From Promethearchaeota archaeon (GTDB lineage Archaea > Asgardarchaeota > Lokiarchaeia > Sigyniarchaeales > Promethearchaeaceae), in assembly GCA_016933055.1 (NCBI GenBank), contig JAFGBS010000004.1, positions 62,001-126,000 on the forward strand: a DNA stretch of 64,000 bases, read 5' to 3'. The number at the start of each line of letters is the position of its first letter. The stretch's first letter is position 1. The notes beneath the pieces were generated by a model. It had not been told where the DNA came from. It searched no databases and saw only the letters and a list, made by a program, of their open reading frames with translations. A program made the position numbers and the translations under genes. Shown one piece after another: positions 35,736 through 44,406 of this stretch.

Positions 35736-36524
35736 ATGTATATACTAGATATCTTAGTGAGAATAGAGGATGATATAACAATGGGTGAACTTGCAATACG
35801 ATGCCGAATTTGTGATGTGATTAAAGGAAGATACCTATCCCAGGAAAAAGCAATAGAATCAATATTTGGAAAATTAACCCGAGTTCGGGTAGTCGCAAAT
35901 GTGATTGATATAATTCAAGAGGATATTCAAAACAATGAAAACTTACTAAAATATTCATCAGATGCAACTAAAATTTCTTTTTTAATTGATGATGGAACAT
36001 CTCAAATATGGATTACTGTCCAAAAGTGGAGTACAGGGATTTTATCCCGAATCAAGAAAGGAGATATTATTCAATTAATTGGTAAAGTAAAATTCCACTC
36101 CCATAGTAGCAACGAAATTATTCCTATACATTTCAAGAAATTAGGGAATCCAAATCATGAACTGTATCATGAATTAGAACTTATTTTTCACTTGAAAAAA
36201 TTTGGGAAAACTAAGATCCGTCCATCCTCAACTCCTAATCAAACAACCCAAGAAACGCCCCAAATAACCTCCTCTTCTATAAAAGATACCAATTTCGATT
36301 TATCTGAATTTAATATTGACTTAGAAGAAAATTCCAATCAAGATGAGTTAAAAGAGGAAATTCTCAGAATTCTCCAACAATCTGATAAAGGTGATGGTGT
36401 GGATGTGACTTGTCTGTATGATCATCTGCCAGTAAAAGATGCAGTGGTTGATGAGCTTTTAGATAGGCTTGTGTATTCTTCATTGATCCAACGAATGGGA
36501 AATAATCGGTATAAACTGATATAA
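35736..36524 (+). CDS. RPA32-like single-stranded DNA-binding protein
   Basis: Residues about 45-150 form an OB fold (RVRVVANVIDIIQ, ISFLIDDGTSQIWITVQKW, IKKGDIIQLIGKV). A flexible Ser/Thr/Asn-rich linker (about 160-205) leads to a C-terminal winged helix (ELKEEILRILQQ to NNRYKLI). OB fold, linker and winged helix in this order is the architecture of eukaryotic RPA32. It probably protects ssDNA and recruits partners through the wing. An ATG at 35781 is an alternative start. Confidence 0.8.
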   Translation: MYILDILVRIEDDITMGELAIRCRICDVIKGRYLSQEKAIESIFGKLTRVRVVANVIDIIQEDIQNNENLLKYSSDATKISFLIDDGTSQIWITVQKWSTGILSRIKKGDIIQLIGKVKFHSHSSNEIIPIHFKKLGNPNHELYHELELIFHLKKFGKTKIRPSSTPNQTTQETPQITSSSIKDTNFDLSEFNIDLEENSNQDELKEEILRILQQSDKGDGVDVTCLYDHLPVKDAVVDELLDRLVYSSLIQRMGNNRYKLI

Positions 36525-36601
36525 AATTGTTAATTTTTTTCCACAGAACTTTAAACTTATCCCGAATTAAATTTTTGTAATAAAACAATGAGAGTCTATC
36601 T

Positions 36602-37018
36602 ATGGACGAAAAAGATTATTATAAATTATTAGATGTGGGAATAGAACAGATCCCAGAGGATGTGAAGACTACGGAACGTTGGGAAATCCCCACAGTTGAT
36701 ATTGAATATGAAGGAAAAACCACTATTATAAAGAATTGGAGAAAAATAATCGAGCAAATACACAGAGATGAAAAACATTTATTCAAACAGATTTGCAAAG
36801 AATTAGGGGCTGCGGGTGATATCCAACACTCCTCGGGTCGCGCTGTTTTAAAGAGTATCATTAAAAAATCTTCATTAAATAAACAAATCGCTAACTATTG
36901 TAAAGAATATGTGATTTGTAGTACTTGTGGGAAACCAGATACAGATATTATTAAAGATGGTAGAAATCATGTTCTTAAATGCCAAGCATGCGGAACCAGA
37001 CGAATCATCAAATTATAG
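36602..37018 (+). CDS. translation initiation factor aIF2 beta subunit
   Basis: 138 residues: helix-strand start, the central alpha/beta domain with HLFKQICKELGAAGDIQ and GRAVLKS, and a C-terminal zinc ribbon (CSTCGKPDTDIIKDG to CQACGTRRI). aIF2 delivers initiator tRNA; that tRNA is encoded at 51980-52058. It heads a same-strand cluster with DUF424, NMD3, RIO1 and PNO1. Confidence 0.96.
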   Translation: MDEKDYYKLLDVGIEQIPEDVKTTERWEIPTVDIEYEGKTTIIKNWRKIIEQIHRDEKHLFKQICKELGAAGDIQHSSGRAVLKSIIKKSSLNKQIANYCKEYVICSTCGKPDTDIIKDGRNHVLKCQACGTRRIIKL

Positions 37019-37023
37019 GAACA

Positions 37024-37308
37024 ATGAGAGTGTATTATAAAAAGCACAAAAAGCAACAATATGAGGTAATTGCGGTTTGTGATGAGGATGTGTTGGGAAA
37101 ATCCATCGGAAGTCAAAAGATCAATGAGTTCTTTTACAAAGGAGAATTAATAGACATACAAACTGCTGTGCAAGTCTTGAAAACAGCTCAAAATTTTAAC
37201 ATTGCTGGGAAACATATCATCAATGCGTGTATTGAGCATAGAATAATTTCTGAATATGCCGTCATCACAATCAATAGTATTCCTATTGCAATGAAATTTC
37301 TCTTATAG
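37024..37308 (+). CDS. DUF424-family protein
   Basis: MRVYYKKHKKQQYEVIAVCDEDVLGKSI then FYKGELI, and a C-terminal ANIVG-like stretch (FNIAGKHIINACIEHRII), match archaeal DUF424 (COG2412). In archaea this gene habitually follows aIF2-beta, which suggests a role in translation. I start at the ATG 6 nt after aIF2-beta; the longer frame from 36979 would overlap that gene. Confidence 0.85.
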   Translation: MRVYYKKHKKQQYEVIAVCDEDVLGKSIGSQKINEFFYKGELIDIQTAVQVLKTAQNFNIAGKHIINACIEHRIISEYAVITINSIPIAMKFLL

Positions 37309-37322
37309 GAAGGATAACAAAC

Positions 37323-38240
37323 TTGAAATATTTTTGCCCCGTGTGTGGTGCGACAATCTCCCCCGACGAACTAGATTTTTATAAAACCCATTTTGTATGC
37401 AAAAGGTGTCATCTAGTCAAATCCAATGAACTTTCTCCAAAAAAACAATATACACTCTATTTATGCTCAATGTGTTTAGCCTACATATTTGATAAGATGC
37501 CAAAAAATGCCCAATGGAAATTTATTGAGACTCAAGATCTAAATGAAGCAATATCTCAAATTTTAAAACGGGAATTAACGGATATATGGCAAGAAGAGTA
37601 TGATACTAAATATGATATCACTTTTCCCATAATAAATGAAATTCCATCTAAAATTACTGTTCATGTGACAAATCCCCATAAGAATGCTGAAACAAATGAA
37701 ATTACTCTATTAATCAAAAGTTCTGTATGTAAAAATTGTAATAAAATGCTGAGCCGAAGATTTGATGCGGTTATTCAACTCCGAACTATTAAACTTAAAT
37801 CAGAGAAGCCAGAAACGATATTAGAGCCTTTACTTACCGAGATTATTGATTTTACGGAAGCAATACAATCCAAGAATCCCGATCAGTTTATTTCCGACAT
37901 CGATACATTTTCTCATGGGTTCGATCTGAAATTGAGTAACAAAGCGATGATGAATGCTATTACATCGTATCTACTCCATAAGTACCCCTTCATTGTAAAA
38001 ACATCAAAAAAATTGATGGGAAAAAATCCAACTACAGGTGGGAATCTGTATCGTTCATATGTGTTATTGCGTTATCTTCCATTCAGAACTAATACTCAAA
38101 TCCGGATTAAGAATAACTATTATAGCATCCAAAAAATCCATTCTAATCAAATTACCCTAGAAAATATAATCGATCACAAACAACAAACTCGCAAATTCGA
38201 TTATTTTGAAAAAAAATTAATTGAGCGAACCGAGGTCTAA
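37323..38240 (+). CDS. nmd3: NMD3-like ribosome maturation protein
   Basis: The N terminus carries zinc-binding pairs CPVC (Cys 5, 8), CKRC (25, 28), CSMC (43-46) and later CKNC (about 139-142), as in NMD3. The rest follows the archaeal form (305 residues). In eukaryotes NMD3 exports and matures the large subunit; the archaeal role is probably in large-subunit maturation. Starts with TTG, backed by AGGAAGGAT about 9 nt upstream. Confidence 0.88.
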   Translation: MKYFCPVCGATISPDELDFYKTHFVCKRCHLVKSNELSPKKQYTLYLCSMCLAYIFDKMPKNAQWKFIETQDLNEAISQILKRELTDIWQEEYDTKYDITFPIINEIPSKITVHVTNPHKNAETNEITLLIKSSVCKNCNKMLSRRFDAVIQLRTIKLKSEKPETILEPLLTEIIDFTEAIQSKNPDQFISDIDTFSHGFDLKLSNKAMMNAITSYLLHKYPFIVKTSKKLMGKNPTTGGNLYRSYVLLRYLPFRTNTQIRIKNNYYSIQKIHSNQITLENIIDHKQQTRKFDYFEKKLIERTEV

Positions 38241-38247
38241 CAGCGAT

Positions 38248-39051
38248 ATGACAAGGAATCAAGAAAGAAAAATTAATGAATTGGACGAAATGGTCGATAA
38301 GCAGCGAATTAAAGAAAAAAATAGTGAAGACAAGGATGCCTATCAACGGGTTTTTGACGCACGTACAATTTCTACCTTAAGGAAATTACTTAATACTGGG
38401 GTCATATCCAAATTAGTGGGGATTATATCACAAGGAAAAGAAGCTAATGTATATTTCGCCTATGGTGCTCAACAAGAGTCGTTGGCAATAAAAATCTATA
38501 AAATCGACATCCAAAGCGCCAGATGGATGAAAAATTACATAAAAGGGGATCCAAGGTTCAAAAAAATCGGATCAAATCCGGATCAAATCATATTTATGTG
38601 GTGCCAAAAGGAATTTCGGAACCTAAAACAGATCGATAATGCAGATTTACCGTGTCCGATACCACTTCATTTTAAAAATAATGTGTTGGTAATGACTTTC
38701 ATCGGTAACGCAGATGGGACCCCCGCTAGAAAACTGAAAGAATGTGTATCTTTATTTCAGAACCCTGCAAAAGAATTAGAGACTTCTCTAGATTATATTG
38801 ATAGATTGTATAGAACCGCACATCTAGTCCATGCTGATTTAAGTGAGTTTAATATTTTATATCATGAGTCAAAACAAATTCTTATAGATGTATCTCAAGC
38901 TGTTTCAATAGCACACCCTAAAGCAAAACAATATTTAGCTCGAGATATTAGGAATATTATCAATTTTTACTCACGTATGGATGTTCCCATTCCTGATCCA
39001 ATGGAAATATATACAAATATCATAGAAAAAGGCCATAAAAGTGATGAATAA
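38248..39051 (+). CDS. rio1: RIO1-type atypical protein kinase
   Basis: Motifs: nucleotide loop SQGKEANVYFA, the lysine in LAIKIYK, the catalytic loop HADLSEFNIL and metal-binding IDVSQAV. RIO1 acts in the last steps of small-subunit maturation. I use the ATG at 38248, with GAGGT about 11 nt upstream, instead of the TTG at 38221 inside nmd3. The stop overlaps the next gene's start. Confidence 0.95.
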   Translation: MTRNQERKINELDEMVDKQRIKEKNSEDKDAYQRVFDARTISTLRKLLNTGVISKLVGIISQGKEANVYFAYGAQQESLAIKIYKIDIQSARWMKNYIKGDPRFKKIGSNPDQIIFMWCQKEFRNLKQIDNADLPCPIPLHFKNNVLVMTFIGNADGTPARKLKECVSLFQNPAKELETSLDYIDRLYRTAHLVHADLSEFNILYHESKQILIDVSQAVSIAHPKAKQYLARDIRNIINFYSRMDVPIPDPMEIYTNIIEKGHKSDE

Positions 39052-39670
39052 AGATCGTGTTGCTGTATTGATCGGAAAAAATGGTATTACCAAGAAAAAA
39101 ATTCAATTTTTGACTAATACACAGATTGAAGTCGATAGTACAACGGGAGAATATTCCATCATCCCTGTAGAAGATCAAGAGGACGACACTCCCGAAATGC
39201 AAAATATATTAGATCAACTTGATATAACTCCTGAATCATTGAATATCTATAAAGAATCCCCTAATTTTGGAATGTGGACTGCGAAAAAAATCATCGAAGC
39301 TATTAATATGGGATTCAAACCTGAAAAAGCATTTAAACTGATTAATCAAGACTGTATTTTCGAAATCATTTCTCTTGAGGATATTTTAGGAAATTCTCAG
39401 AAAACAATTAAACGCATCAAGGGAAGACTCATTGGGGAAAAAGGAATCATGCGGAAATCGATCGAAAAATATACAAACGCTCATATCTCAGTATATCAAA
39501 ACCAAATTGGTTTTATTGCTGATTTTGATTCTTTGAAAATCGCCCAAAAAGCAGTGGATATGATCATAGAAGGACTTCCGCATAAAACAGTCTTAGCATT
39601 TTTACAAAAACGATATCGAGAGAAAAAAGAAAAAGAGTTCCATGAAACCTGGAAACCCACGTTTGATTAA
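39044..39670 (+). CDS. PNO1/Dim2-like KH-domain protein
   Basis: Two KH-like units: VAVLIGKNGITKKKIQ at the start and GRLIGEKGIMRKSIEKYTNAHISVY (about 128-152) with the GxxG loops IGKNGI and IGEKGI. The ending AFLQKRYREKK is typical of the archaeal Pno1 family, which binds the 3' end of pre-16S rRNA and assists RIO kinases. It overlaps the rio1 stop and, by 4 nt, the convergent ftsZ. GTG 39041 is an alternative start. Confidence 0.92.
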   Translation: MNKDRVAVLIGKNGITKKKIQFLTNTQIEVDSTTGEYSIIPVEDQEDDTPEMQNILDQLDITPESLNIYKESPNFGMWTAKKIIEAINMGFKPEKAFKLINQDCIFEIISLEDILGNSQKTIKRIKGRLIGEKGIMRKSIEKYTNAHISVYQNQIGFIADFDSLKIAQKAVDMIIEGLPHKTVLAFLQKRYREKKEKEFHETWKPTFD

Positions 39671-40821
39671 ACGAAACTTTCTTCAGTATTTTTCTTTTTT
39701 CTTGATTGACTTTCCATTTCTGGTAAAGAAAACAACTCGTCTGAAAGTTTTGGTTTAGGTTGTGGTAAATTCCTGATAATCGGAGATGAAGGATACCGTG
39801 TGTGATTTATTGATGACCCTAAAACTTGAGGTGATTTTATTCCCGTAATTAATAGCATAACACGGATGTAATTATGGATTTTCGAATCTACTCGTGCCCC
39901 CCATATCACCATTGCATTTTTATCCATTTTGGTGGAAATATATTCTGATACCTTGTTTGCCTCCGTTAAAGTCATATCATTTCCTCCAGTAACATGGATT
40001 AATGCACCTTTCGCTCCACTTATGTCGATTTCTAACAATGGGGAACTAAGGGCATCTTGAATCGCTTCTTCTACCCTATTTCCTTTTTCAGTATGGGATT
40101 CTCCAATTCCGATAAATGCAACTCCTCCTGTAGACAGAATCGTTCGGACATCTGCATAATCAAGATTAATCAGAGAAGGTAAACTAACTGTTTCCGTGAT
40201 TCCCTTCACCATAGTGGCTAAAACCTCATCCGCTAATGAAAAAGCTTCAATTATAGGTAAATCCGGCGCAATTTCTAGTAATTTATTGTTATCTAATACT
40301 ACTACCGTGTCTGTAAATCTCCGTAAATTCTTTAGTCCTTCTTGTGCTTTGGGTAATCGACCCATCTCTGTTTTAAAAGGTAATGTAACGACTCCTACCA
40401 CCATTGCACCGTTCAATTTAGCGATTTCAGCAACTATAGGAGAGCTACCTGTACCAGTTCCACCTCCAAGTCCGCATGTGATAAACACCAAATCTGCATC
40501 ATTTAGAATCGTATCCAATTCATTTCGTGATTCTTCTGCCGCCGCACGTCCTATTTCAGGTTGACCTCCTGCGCCTAATCCCCTTGTAAGGGTTTTTCCA
40601 ATTAAAATGCGTTTATCACTGAGTTTAGAATCTAAATGTTGCTGATCTGTGTTAATAGAGATACATATAGCTCCTAAAATTCCTATTCGCATCAGTCTAT
40701 CTACAGTATTATTTCCGGCACCTCCCGCACCTACTATTACAATCTTAGCCTGTCCTATTGTTCCCCTATTTTCAGGGGGTTTTTGGACATGCTTACGTGC
40801 ATTACGTATCAGCGATTCCAT
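39667..40821 (-). CDS. ftsZ: cell division GTPase FtsZ
   Basis: Tubulin signature GGGTGTG (119-125), N-terminal VGAGGAGNNTV, and T7 loop NLDYADVR; the disordered C-terminal tail is about 50 residues. FtsZ forms the division ring in most archaea. A TATA box on the minus strand (within 40862-40880) lies about 50 nt upstream. No other division gene is next to it. Confidence 0.97.
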   Translation of the reverse strand: MESLIRNARKHVQKPPENRGTIGQAKIVIVGAGGAGNNTVDRLMRIGILGAICISINTDQQHLDSKLSDKRILIGKTLTRGLGAGGQPEIGRAAAEESRNELDTILNDADLVFITCGLGGGTGTGSSPIVAEIAKLNGAMVVGVVTLPFKTEMGRLPKAQEGLKNLRRFTDTVVVLDNNKLLEIAPDLPIIEAFSLADEVLATMVKGITETVSLPSLINLDYADVRTILSTGGVAFIGIGESHTEKGNRVEEAIQDALSSPLLEIDISGAKGALIHVTGGNDMTLTEANKVSEYISTKMDKNAMVIWGARVDSKIHNYIRVMLLITGIKSPQVLGSSINHTRYPSSPIIRNLPQPKPKLSDELFSLPEMESQSRKKKNTEESFV

Positions 40822-41029
40822 AATTCATCAACTCACGGTTTAGGAGACTTTGTTTGGGAGAATTAATATATAATTATAATATCTGAATGATACTGAACCA
40901 TGCCTAAGAGGAAAATTTTAAACTAAATCCTAAATACAATTACCAATCTCAAATAAGATTCATTTAACAAAACAATTCTTGCAAATTCAATAGAATTAAA
41001 ATATTTGAGTCGGATTTATAATCCAAAAT

Positions 41030-41113
41030 GCAGAGATTGCCGAGTATGGTCAAAGGCGCTGGACTTAGAATCCAGTCTTTAGTAGTTCGGGGGTTCAAAT
41101 CCCTCTCTCTGCA
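41030..41113 (+). tRNA. tRNA-Leu (TAG)
   Basis: Class II tRNA: acceptor GCAGAGA/TCTCTGC, long variable arm, anticodon loop CTTAGAA (TAG), T loop TTCAAAT, discriminator A. The 3' part lies antisense to the end of the Tsr3 gene. Confidence 0.96.
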
Positions 41114-41567
41114 CTTTTGTTCTACTTAACACTTCATAGTTTAAATCGTAAAAAGTAGGACCCCAAGTAAATTTCGACAAGAGAAATTCAGCTTGATTTT
41201 CATGGCCAATTATAAAAAGGGCTGCAGCTAAAGCTTCTACTGATGACAATTTTTCCCATCTTCCATAATTAACGCTATTAGCAGCAAGCAATTTAGGTAA
41301 TTTTCTACCAGTGTGGAAATCTTTAAACACCTTTTCAACTAGTTTCCAGGAACAATCAATAGCTACTAGCCCATAAGTTTCAATTTGTGATTTATCTTCT
41401 ATACTTAGGATTTTTGGGGAAAACGGATCTAAAATTATCGCCTTTTTTGGTAAAAATTTGAGTTTAGGTACCAGCTTAACTAAATTGAACTTTCTTAGTT
41501 TTAAACTGGTACACTTTTTGGGATCACACTGCCCATAGTGAACTACAAATAATTTTGGATCTATCAT
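41079..41567 (-). CDS. tsr3: Tsr3-like 16S rRNA aminocarboxypropyltransferase
   Basis: QCDPKKCTSLKL, IILDPFSPKILSIEDKS, VAIDCSW and LPKLLAANSVNYGRWEKLSSVEALAAALFIIG are Tsr3 landmarks. Tsr3 moves an acp group from SAM to the hypermodified uridine of small-subunit rRNA. The ATG overlaps the previous gene's TGA (ATGA). The last 12 codons lie antisense to tRNA-Leu and end in REGFEPPNY, the familiar product of reading a T arm; the family core ends before this. Confidence 0.9.
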   Translation of the reverse strand: MIDPKLFVVHYGQCDPKKCTSLKLRKFNLVKLVPKLKFLPKKAIILDPFSPKILSIEDKSQIETYGLVAIDCSWKLVEKVFKDFHTGRKLPKLLAANSVNYGRWEKLSSVEALAAALFIIGHENQAEFLLSKFTWGPTFYDLNYEVLSRTKVQREGFEPPNY

Positions 41568-42562
41568 GAAAATTTCGCTGTACATAAGGAATTTATACTC
41601 TTAATAAATAATTCCGTTGTTTGTTCTGATCCAACTACTTTTTGTATGGAATGAACAATGTTTCGGATCTCTCCTAAAACGGGAATCGCACCATATGTTA
41701 AAGGAAATAAAGCGATAAACGTGATATCTTGGACGGCTGTGGCACCAGTACTTGTATCGGTGAATTGGAATTTACTCGAAGGACAAGCAATTATGCCATA
41801 ATAACTATCCCTATTTTTCGCCGAAAGACAAACATAAGACAACAAAGATCCCATTTTTAGTGAACCAGCTTCTTCCACCATTTTCTGGAAAGCCACATTG
41901 GTATTTGCACTAAAGGCTTCTACAGAAATTGGTAAATTTACAAGATTTTTATTTCTATGGTCAAATGTTAATCCGCTGGGAGCTACCAGACTATAGACTG
42001 CTAATACGGGATTTTTGACACTATCAAGAATATCATTAATCAAAATGATTTTATTTCTATCCTGTGGTTGACTGTTACCATAAGTTGTAAGCGATACTTC
42101 ACTACCCATTCCAAATAAATAGATCGCACTACGTACACTATTGCTAAATATCTCCATGTTTTGAGTCACATTTCTTGTACCGAAATAATTATCGATCTCT
42201 CGTCGTAAATGATAAATACAGGACCCAATGGTATCCGCATTCAATGGCCATTCTTTATTGTAATCATGCACAATTGTTAGCAGAGTCTGGCTTATTCGAA
42301 TGGTTATTAAACAAATTTTTTCAAAAAAGGAAAATGTAATGATCTGATTTTCCATTTGTAAATCACTCCAATTTTCATCACTCGATGAAAACGCAGCTGC
42401 AGATACGGATGTGATTGTGTTCGGATCAAGTTCCAAATCAGTATTTCTCCCAATACGTGCAATAGATAAACCACTTTCATCCGATAGAAGGACCATTAAC
42501 GTTGCATCCGAAGATCTCAAAATACTCGATAAATGTTTTACTAGCGATTCCCGTACACTCAT
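41564..42562 (-). CDS. second tandem roadblock/LC7-like protein
   Basis: 332 residues in two halves. The first (about 1-125) has LVKHLSSILRSSDATLMVLLSDESGLSIARI, strands and a closing helix; the second (about 155-325) repeats the plan with ILINDILDSVKNPVLAVYSLVAPSG. This resembles fused roadblock units, as at 30523. Strong GAGGTGGT precedes the ATG. It is coupled to tsr3 by an ATGA overlap, with the chaperonin gene upstream; no GTPase gene is nearby. Confidence 0.6.
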   Translation of the reverse strand: MSVRESLVKHLSSILRSSDATLMVLLSDESGLSIARIGRNTDLELDPNTITSVSAAAFSSSDENWSDLQMENQIITFSFFEKICLITIRISQTLLTIVHDYNKEWPLNADTIGSCIYHLRREIDNYFGTRNVTQNMEIFSNSVRSAIYLFGMGSEVSLTTYGNSQPQDRNKIILINDILDSVKNPVLAVYSLVAPSGLTFDHRNKNLVNLPISVEAFSANTNVAFQKMVEEAGSLKMGSLLSYVCLSAKNRDSYYGIIACPSSKFQFTDTSTGATAVQDITFIALFPLTYGAIPVLGEIRNIVHSIQKVVGSEQTTELFIKSINSLCTAKFS

Positions 42563-42647
42563 AAGACCACCTCAATCAATAATATAAGAAAGAGAAATTC
42601 AAACATTAAAGTTTATTTGTATCCAGTTAAAAAGAAAGAAGAGGAAC

Positions 42648-44273
42648 TTAATCCTCTAAATCATCTTGCGGCGATTGGGGCATCTTTGGCCCCCCCCCCT
42701 CTTTAGAGGCAGAAATTACCTCATCAATTCGCAAGATCATCATACTCATTTCTGTAGCGGATTTTATGGCTTGTTGCAACACTCTTGTTGGTTCACATAC
42801 TCCATTCGCAAAAGCATCATAAATCTCTTTAGTGTCTAAATTTATCCCATAAAATTGTCCCGAAGACTGTTCATGTTTGGAGTGAAGTTTTGCTAGAATC
42901 TCCATTGGTTCCATACCCGCATTTTCTGCCAGAATGAGTGGAATAGATTCAATACTCTTTGAAAATGCTTCAACTGCTATAGATTCTCGAGTATTAATGG
43001 ATTTGGCTAACTTCATCAATCGTTTAGAAACTTCCATTTCCACTGCCCCTGCCCCTGGAACTACATAATTATCTTCTAATGCAATTTTTATTACACTTAA
43101 AGCATTTTTAAGAGCTCGTTCTGCGTCTTCTGCTATATGACGTGTTCCTCCTCTAATTAAAATACTGGTAGATTTCGGATTATCGCAGTTTTCAACAAAA
43201 ATCATTTTATCTTTTCCAATTTGCTTTTCTTCTACACTCCCCGCCTGACCCAAATCGGATGAAGTCATCGTTTTGATGTCCGTAATTATTTTACCATCAG
43301 TTGCTTTCATCAACTTCTGTAAATCAGATCTCTTAATTCTTCGTATAGCCATTATCCCGTTATTACTTAGATAGTATTGAGCAATATCATCTATTCCTTT
43401 CTGACAAAACACAACGTTTGCTCCAGAATCTATGATAAATTGAATCAGATTATGAAGGATGTCATCTTCTTGTTGTTTGAATGCTTTAATTTGACTGGGA
43501 TCGACAATCCGAACATCTGCATCGAATTCTGTTTTTGTAATTTCCAAAGAGTGGTCAATCAGTGCAATTTTTGCATCCTTGACGGACTTAGGCATGGACT
43601 CGTTAACAACTTCTTTATCTACAATCAATCCGTCAATAAAAGAAGAATTTGCTAAGCTCTCTCCTTCTTTTTTCATTATTTGAATTAGATCTAGATCCAC
43701 TAAATTTTTTTCTCCTCTTTTCTCTACCACTCGCAAGCAAGCTTTGGTTGCAATATCCGCCATCTTTTCTGCATTCCCAAAAGTGGATTTAGTAGATAAT
43801 GCAGTTTTTGCCACTTTCTTTAACTCTTTTTCATCCATGGAAATTTGATGAGAAATTTCACTAAGAATTTGAGAACAATGAAGAGATGCTTTATGATATC
43901 CGCTTAATATTACATTAGGATGCACTTTTTGGTCTAATAATTCTTTACCATACTTTAGTAGTTCACCAAGCATTATTATTGCTTTTGTAACCCCATCTCC
44001 TATGTTTTTATTCATGAGTTTTGCTAATTGGGTTATTATCTTCGCTGCTGGGTGTTCAACTTCAATCTCATCGAGAATCGAGAAAGAATCATTGGTGACA
44101 GTTACGTCCCCGATGGAATCTACTAACATTTTGGATAACCCTTTGGGACCAAGAGTTGTTTTGATTGCTTCTGAAATCGAACGAATAGCTGAAATGTTTT
44201 CAGATAGTGCGGTTTCTCTTGATTCCACAGAGGTCCCTTCTTTTAAGATAATTGGAATTCCGTAAAATGCCAT
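42648..44273 (-). CDS. thermosome-type chaperonin subunit with eroded ATPase site
   Basis: Full-length group II chaperonin (about 540 residues) with LGPKGLSKMLVDSIGD near the start. The key ATP motifs deviate: TNDSFSIL (60-67) for TNDGATIL, GDGVTK (92-97) for GDGTTT, and AERALKNAL near residue 387 where the catalytic Asp of ERALHDAL is replaced by Asn. GAGAVE replaces GGGAVE. It may be a specialised, slowly hydrolysing or inactive subunit that mixes with others. A run of ten G codes for the EGGGP tail. ATG 44273 has GGTGA close upstream; GTG 44282 is the alternative. Confidence 0.88.
   Translation of the reverse strand: MAFYGIPIILKEGTSVESRETALSENISAIRSISEAIKTTLGPKGLSKMLVDSIGDVTVTNDSFSILDEIEVEHPAAKIITQLAKLMNKNIGDGVTKAIIMLGELLKYGKELLDQKVHPNVILSGYHKASLHCSQILSEISHQISMDEKELKKVAKTALSTKSTFGNAEKMADIATKACLRVVEKRGEKNLVDLDLIQIMKKEGESLANSSFIDGLIVDKEVVNESMPKSVKDAKIALIDHSLEITKTEFDADVRIVDPSQIKAFKQQEDDILHNLIQFIIDSGANVVFCQKGIDDIAQYYLSNNGIMAIRRIKRSDLQKLMKATDGKIITDIKTMTSSDLGQAGSVEEKQIGKDKMIFVENCDNPKSTSILIRGGTRHIAEDAERALKNALSVIKIALEDNYVVPGAGAVEMEVSKRLMKLAKSINTRESIAVEAFSKSIESIPLILAENAGMEPMEILAKLHSKHEQSSGQFYGINLDTKEIYDAFANGVCEPTRVLQQAIKSATEMSMMILRIDEVISASKEGGGPKMPQSPQDDLED
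42690..42699. repeat. homopolymer C10/G10 inside the chaperonin gene
   Basis: Ten consecutive C on the plus strand (G on the coding strand) near the 3' end of the chaperonin gene. Slippage here would change the last 15 residues only. Confidence 0.8.
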
Positions 44274-44369
44274 TTTTTTCACCTTGTTGGTTATAATTAA
44301 AGGAAACGGAAATGAGATAAAAAATTTTCTTTTTAAACACGTCTAAGTCAAACTAAAGAAAAAGTTCGG

Positions 44370-44378
44370 TTTATATAG
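44370..44378 (+). promoter_or_regulatory. TATA box of the HerA-type ATPase gene
   Basis: TTTATATAG is centred 26 nt before about 44400. This makes the ATG at 44389 fall before the transcription start and favours the ATG at 44407. Confidence 0.5.
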
Positions 44379-44406
44379 TTTCTGTTTAATGTCAGAGAGT
44401 GCATCT

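Noticed and set aside
36979..37023. Longer start for the DUF424 gene
   Set aside because: It would overlap the end of aIF2-beta; the ATG at 37024 fits the family's first residues.
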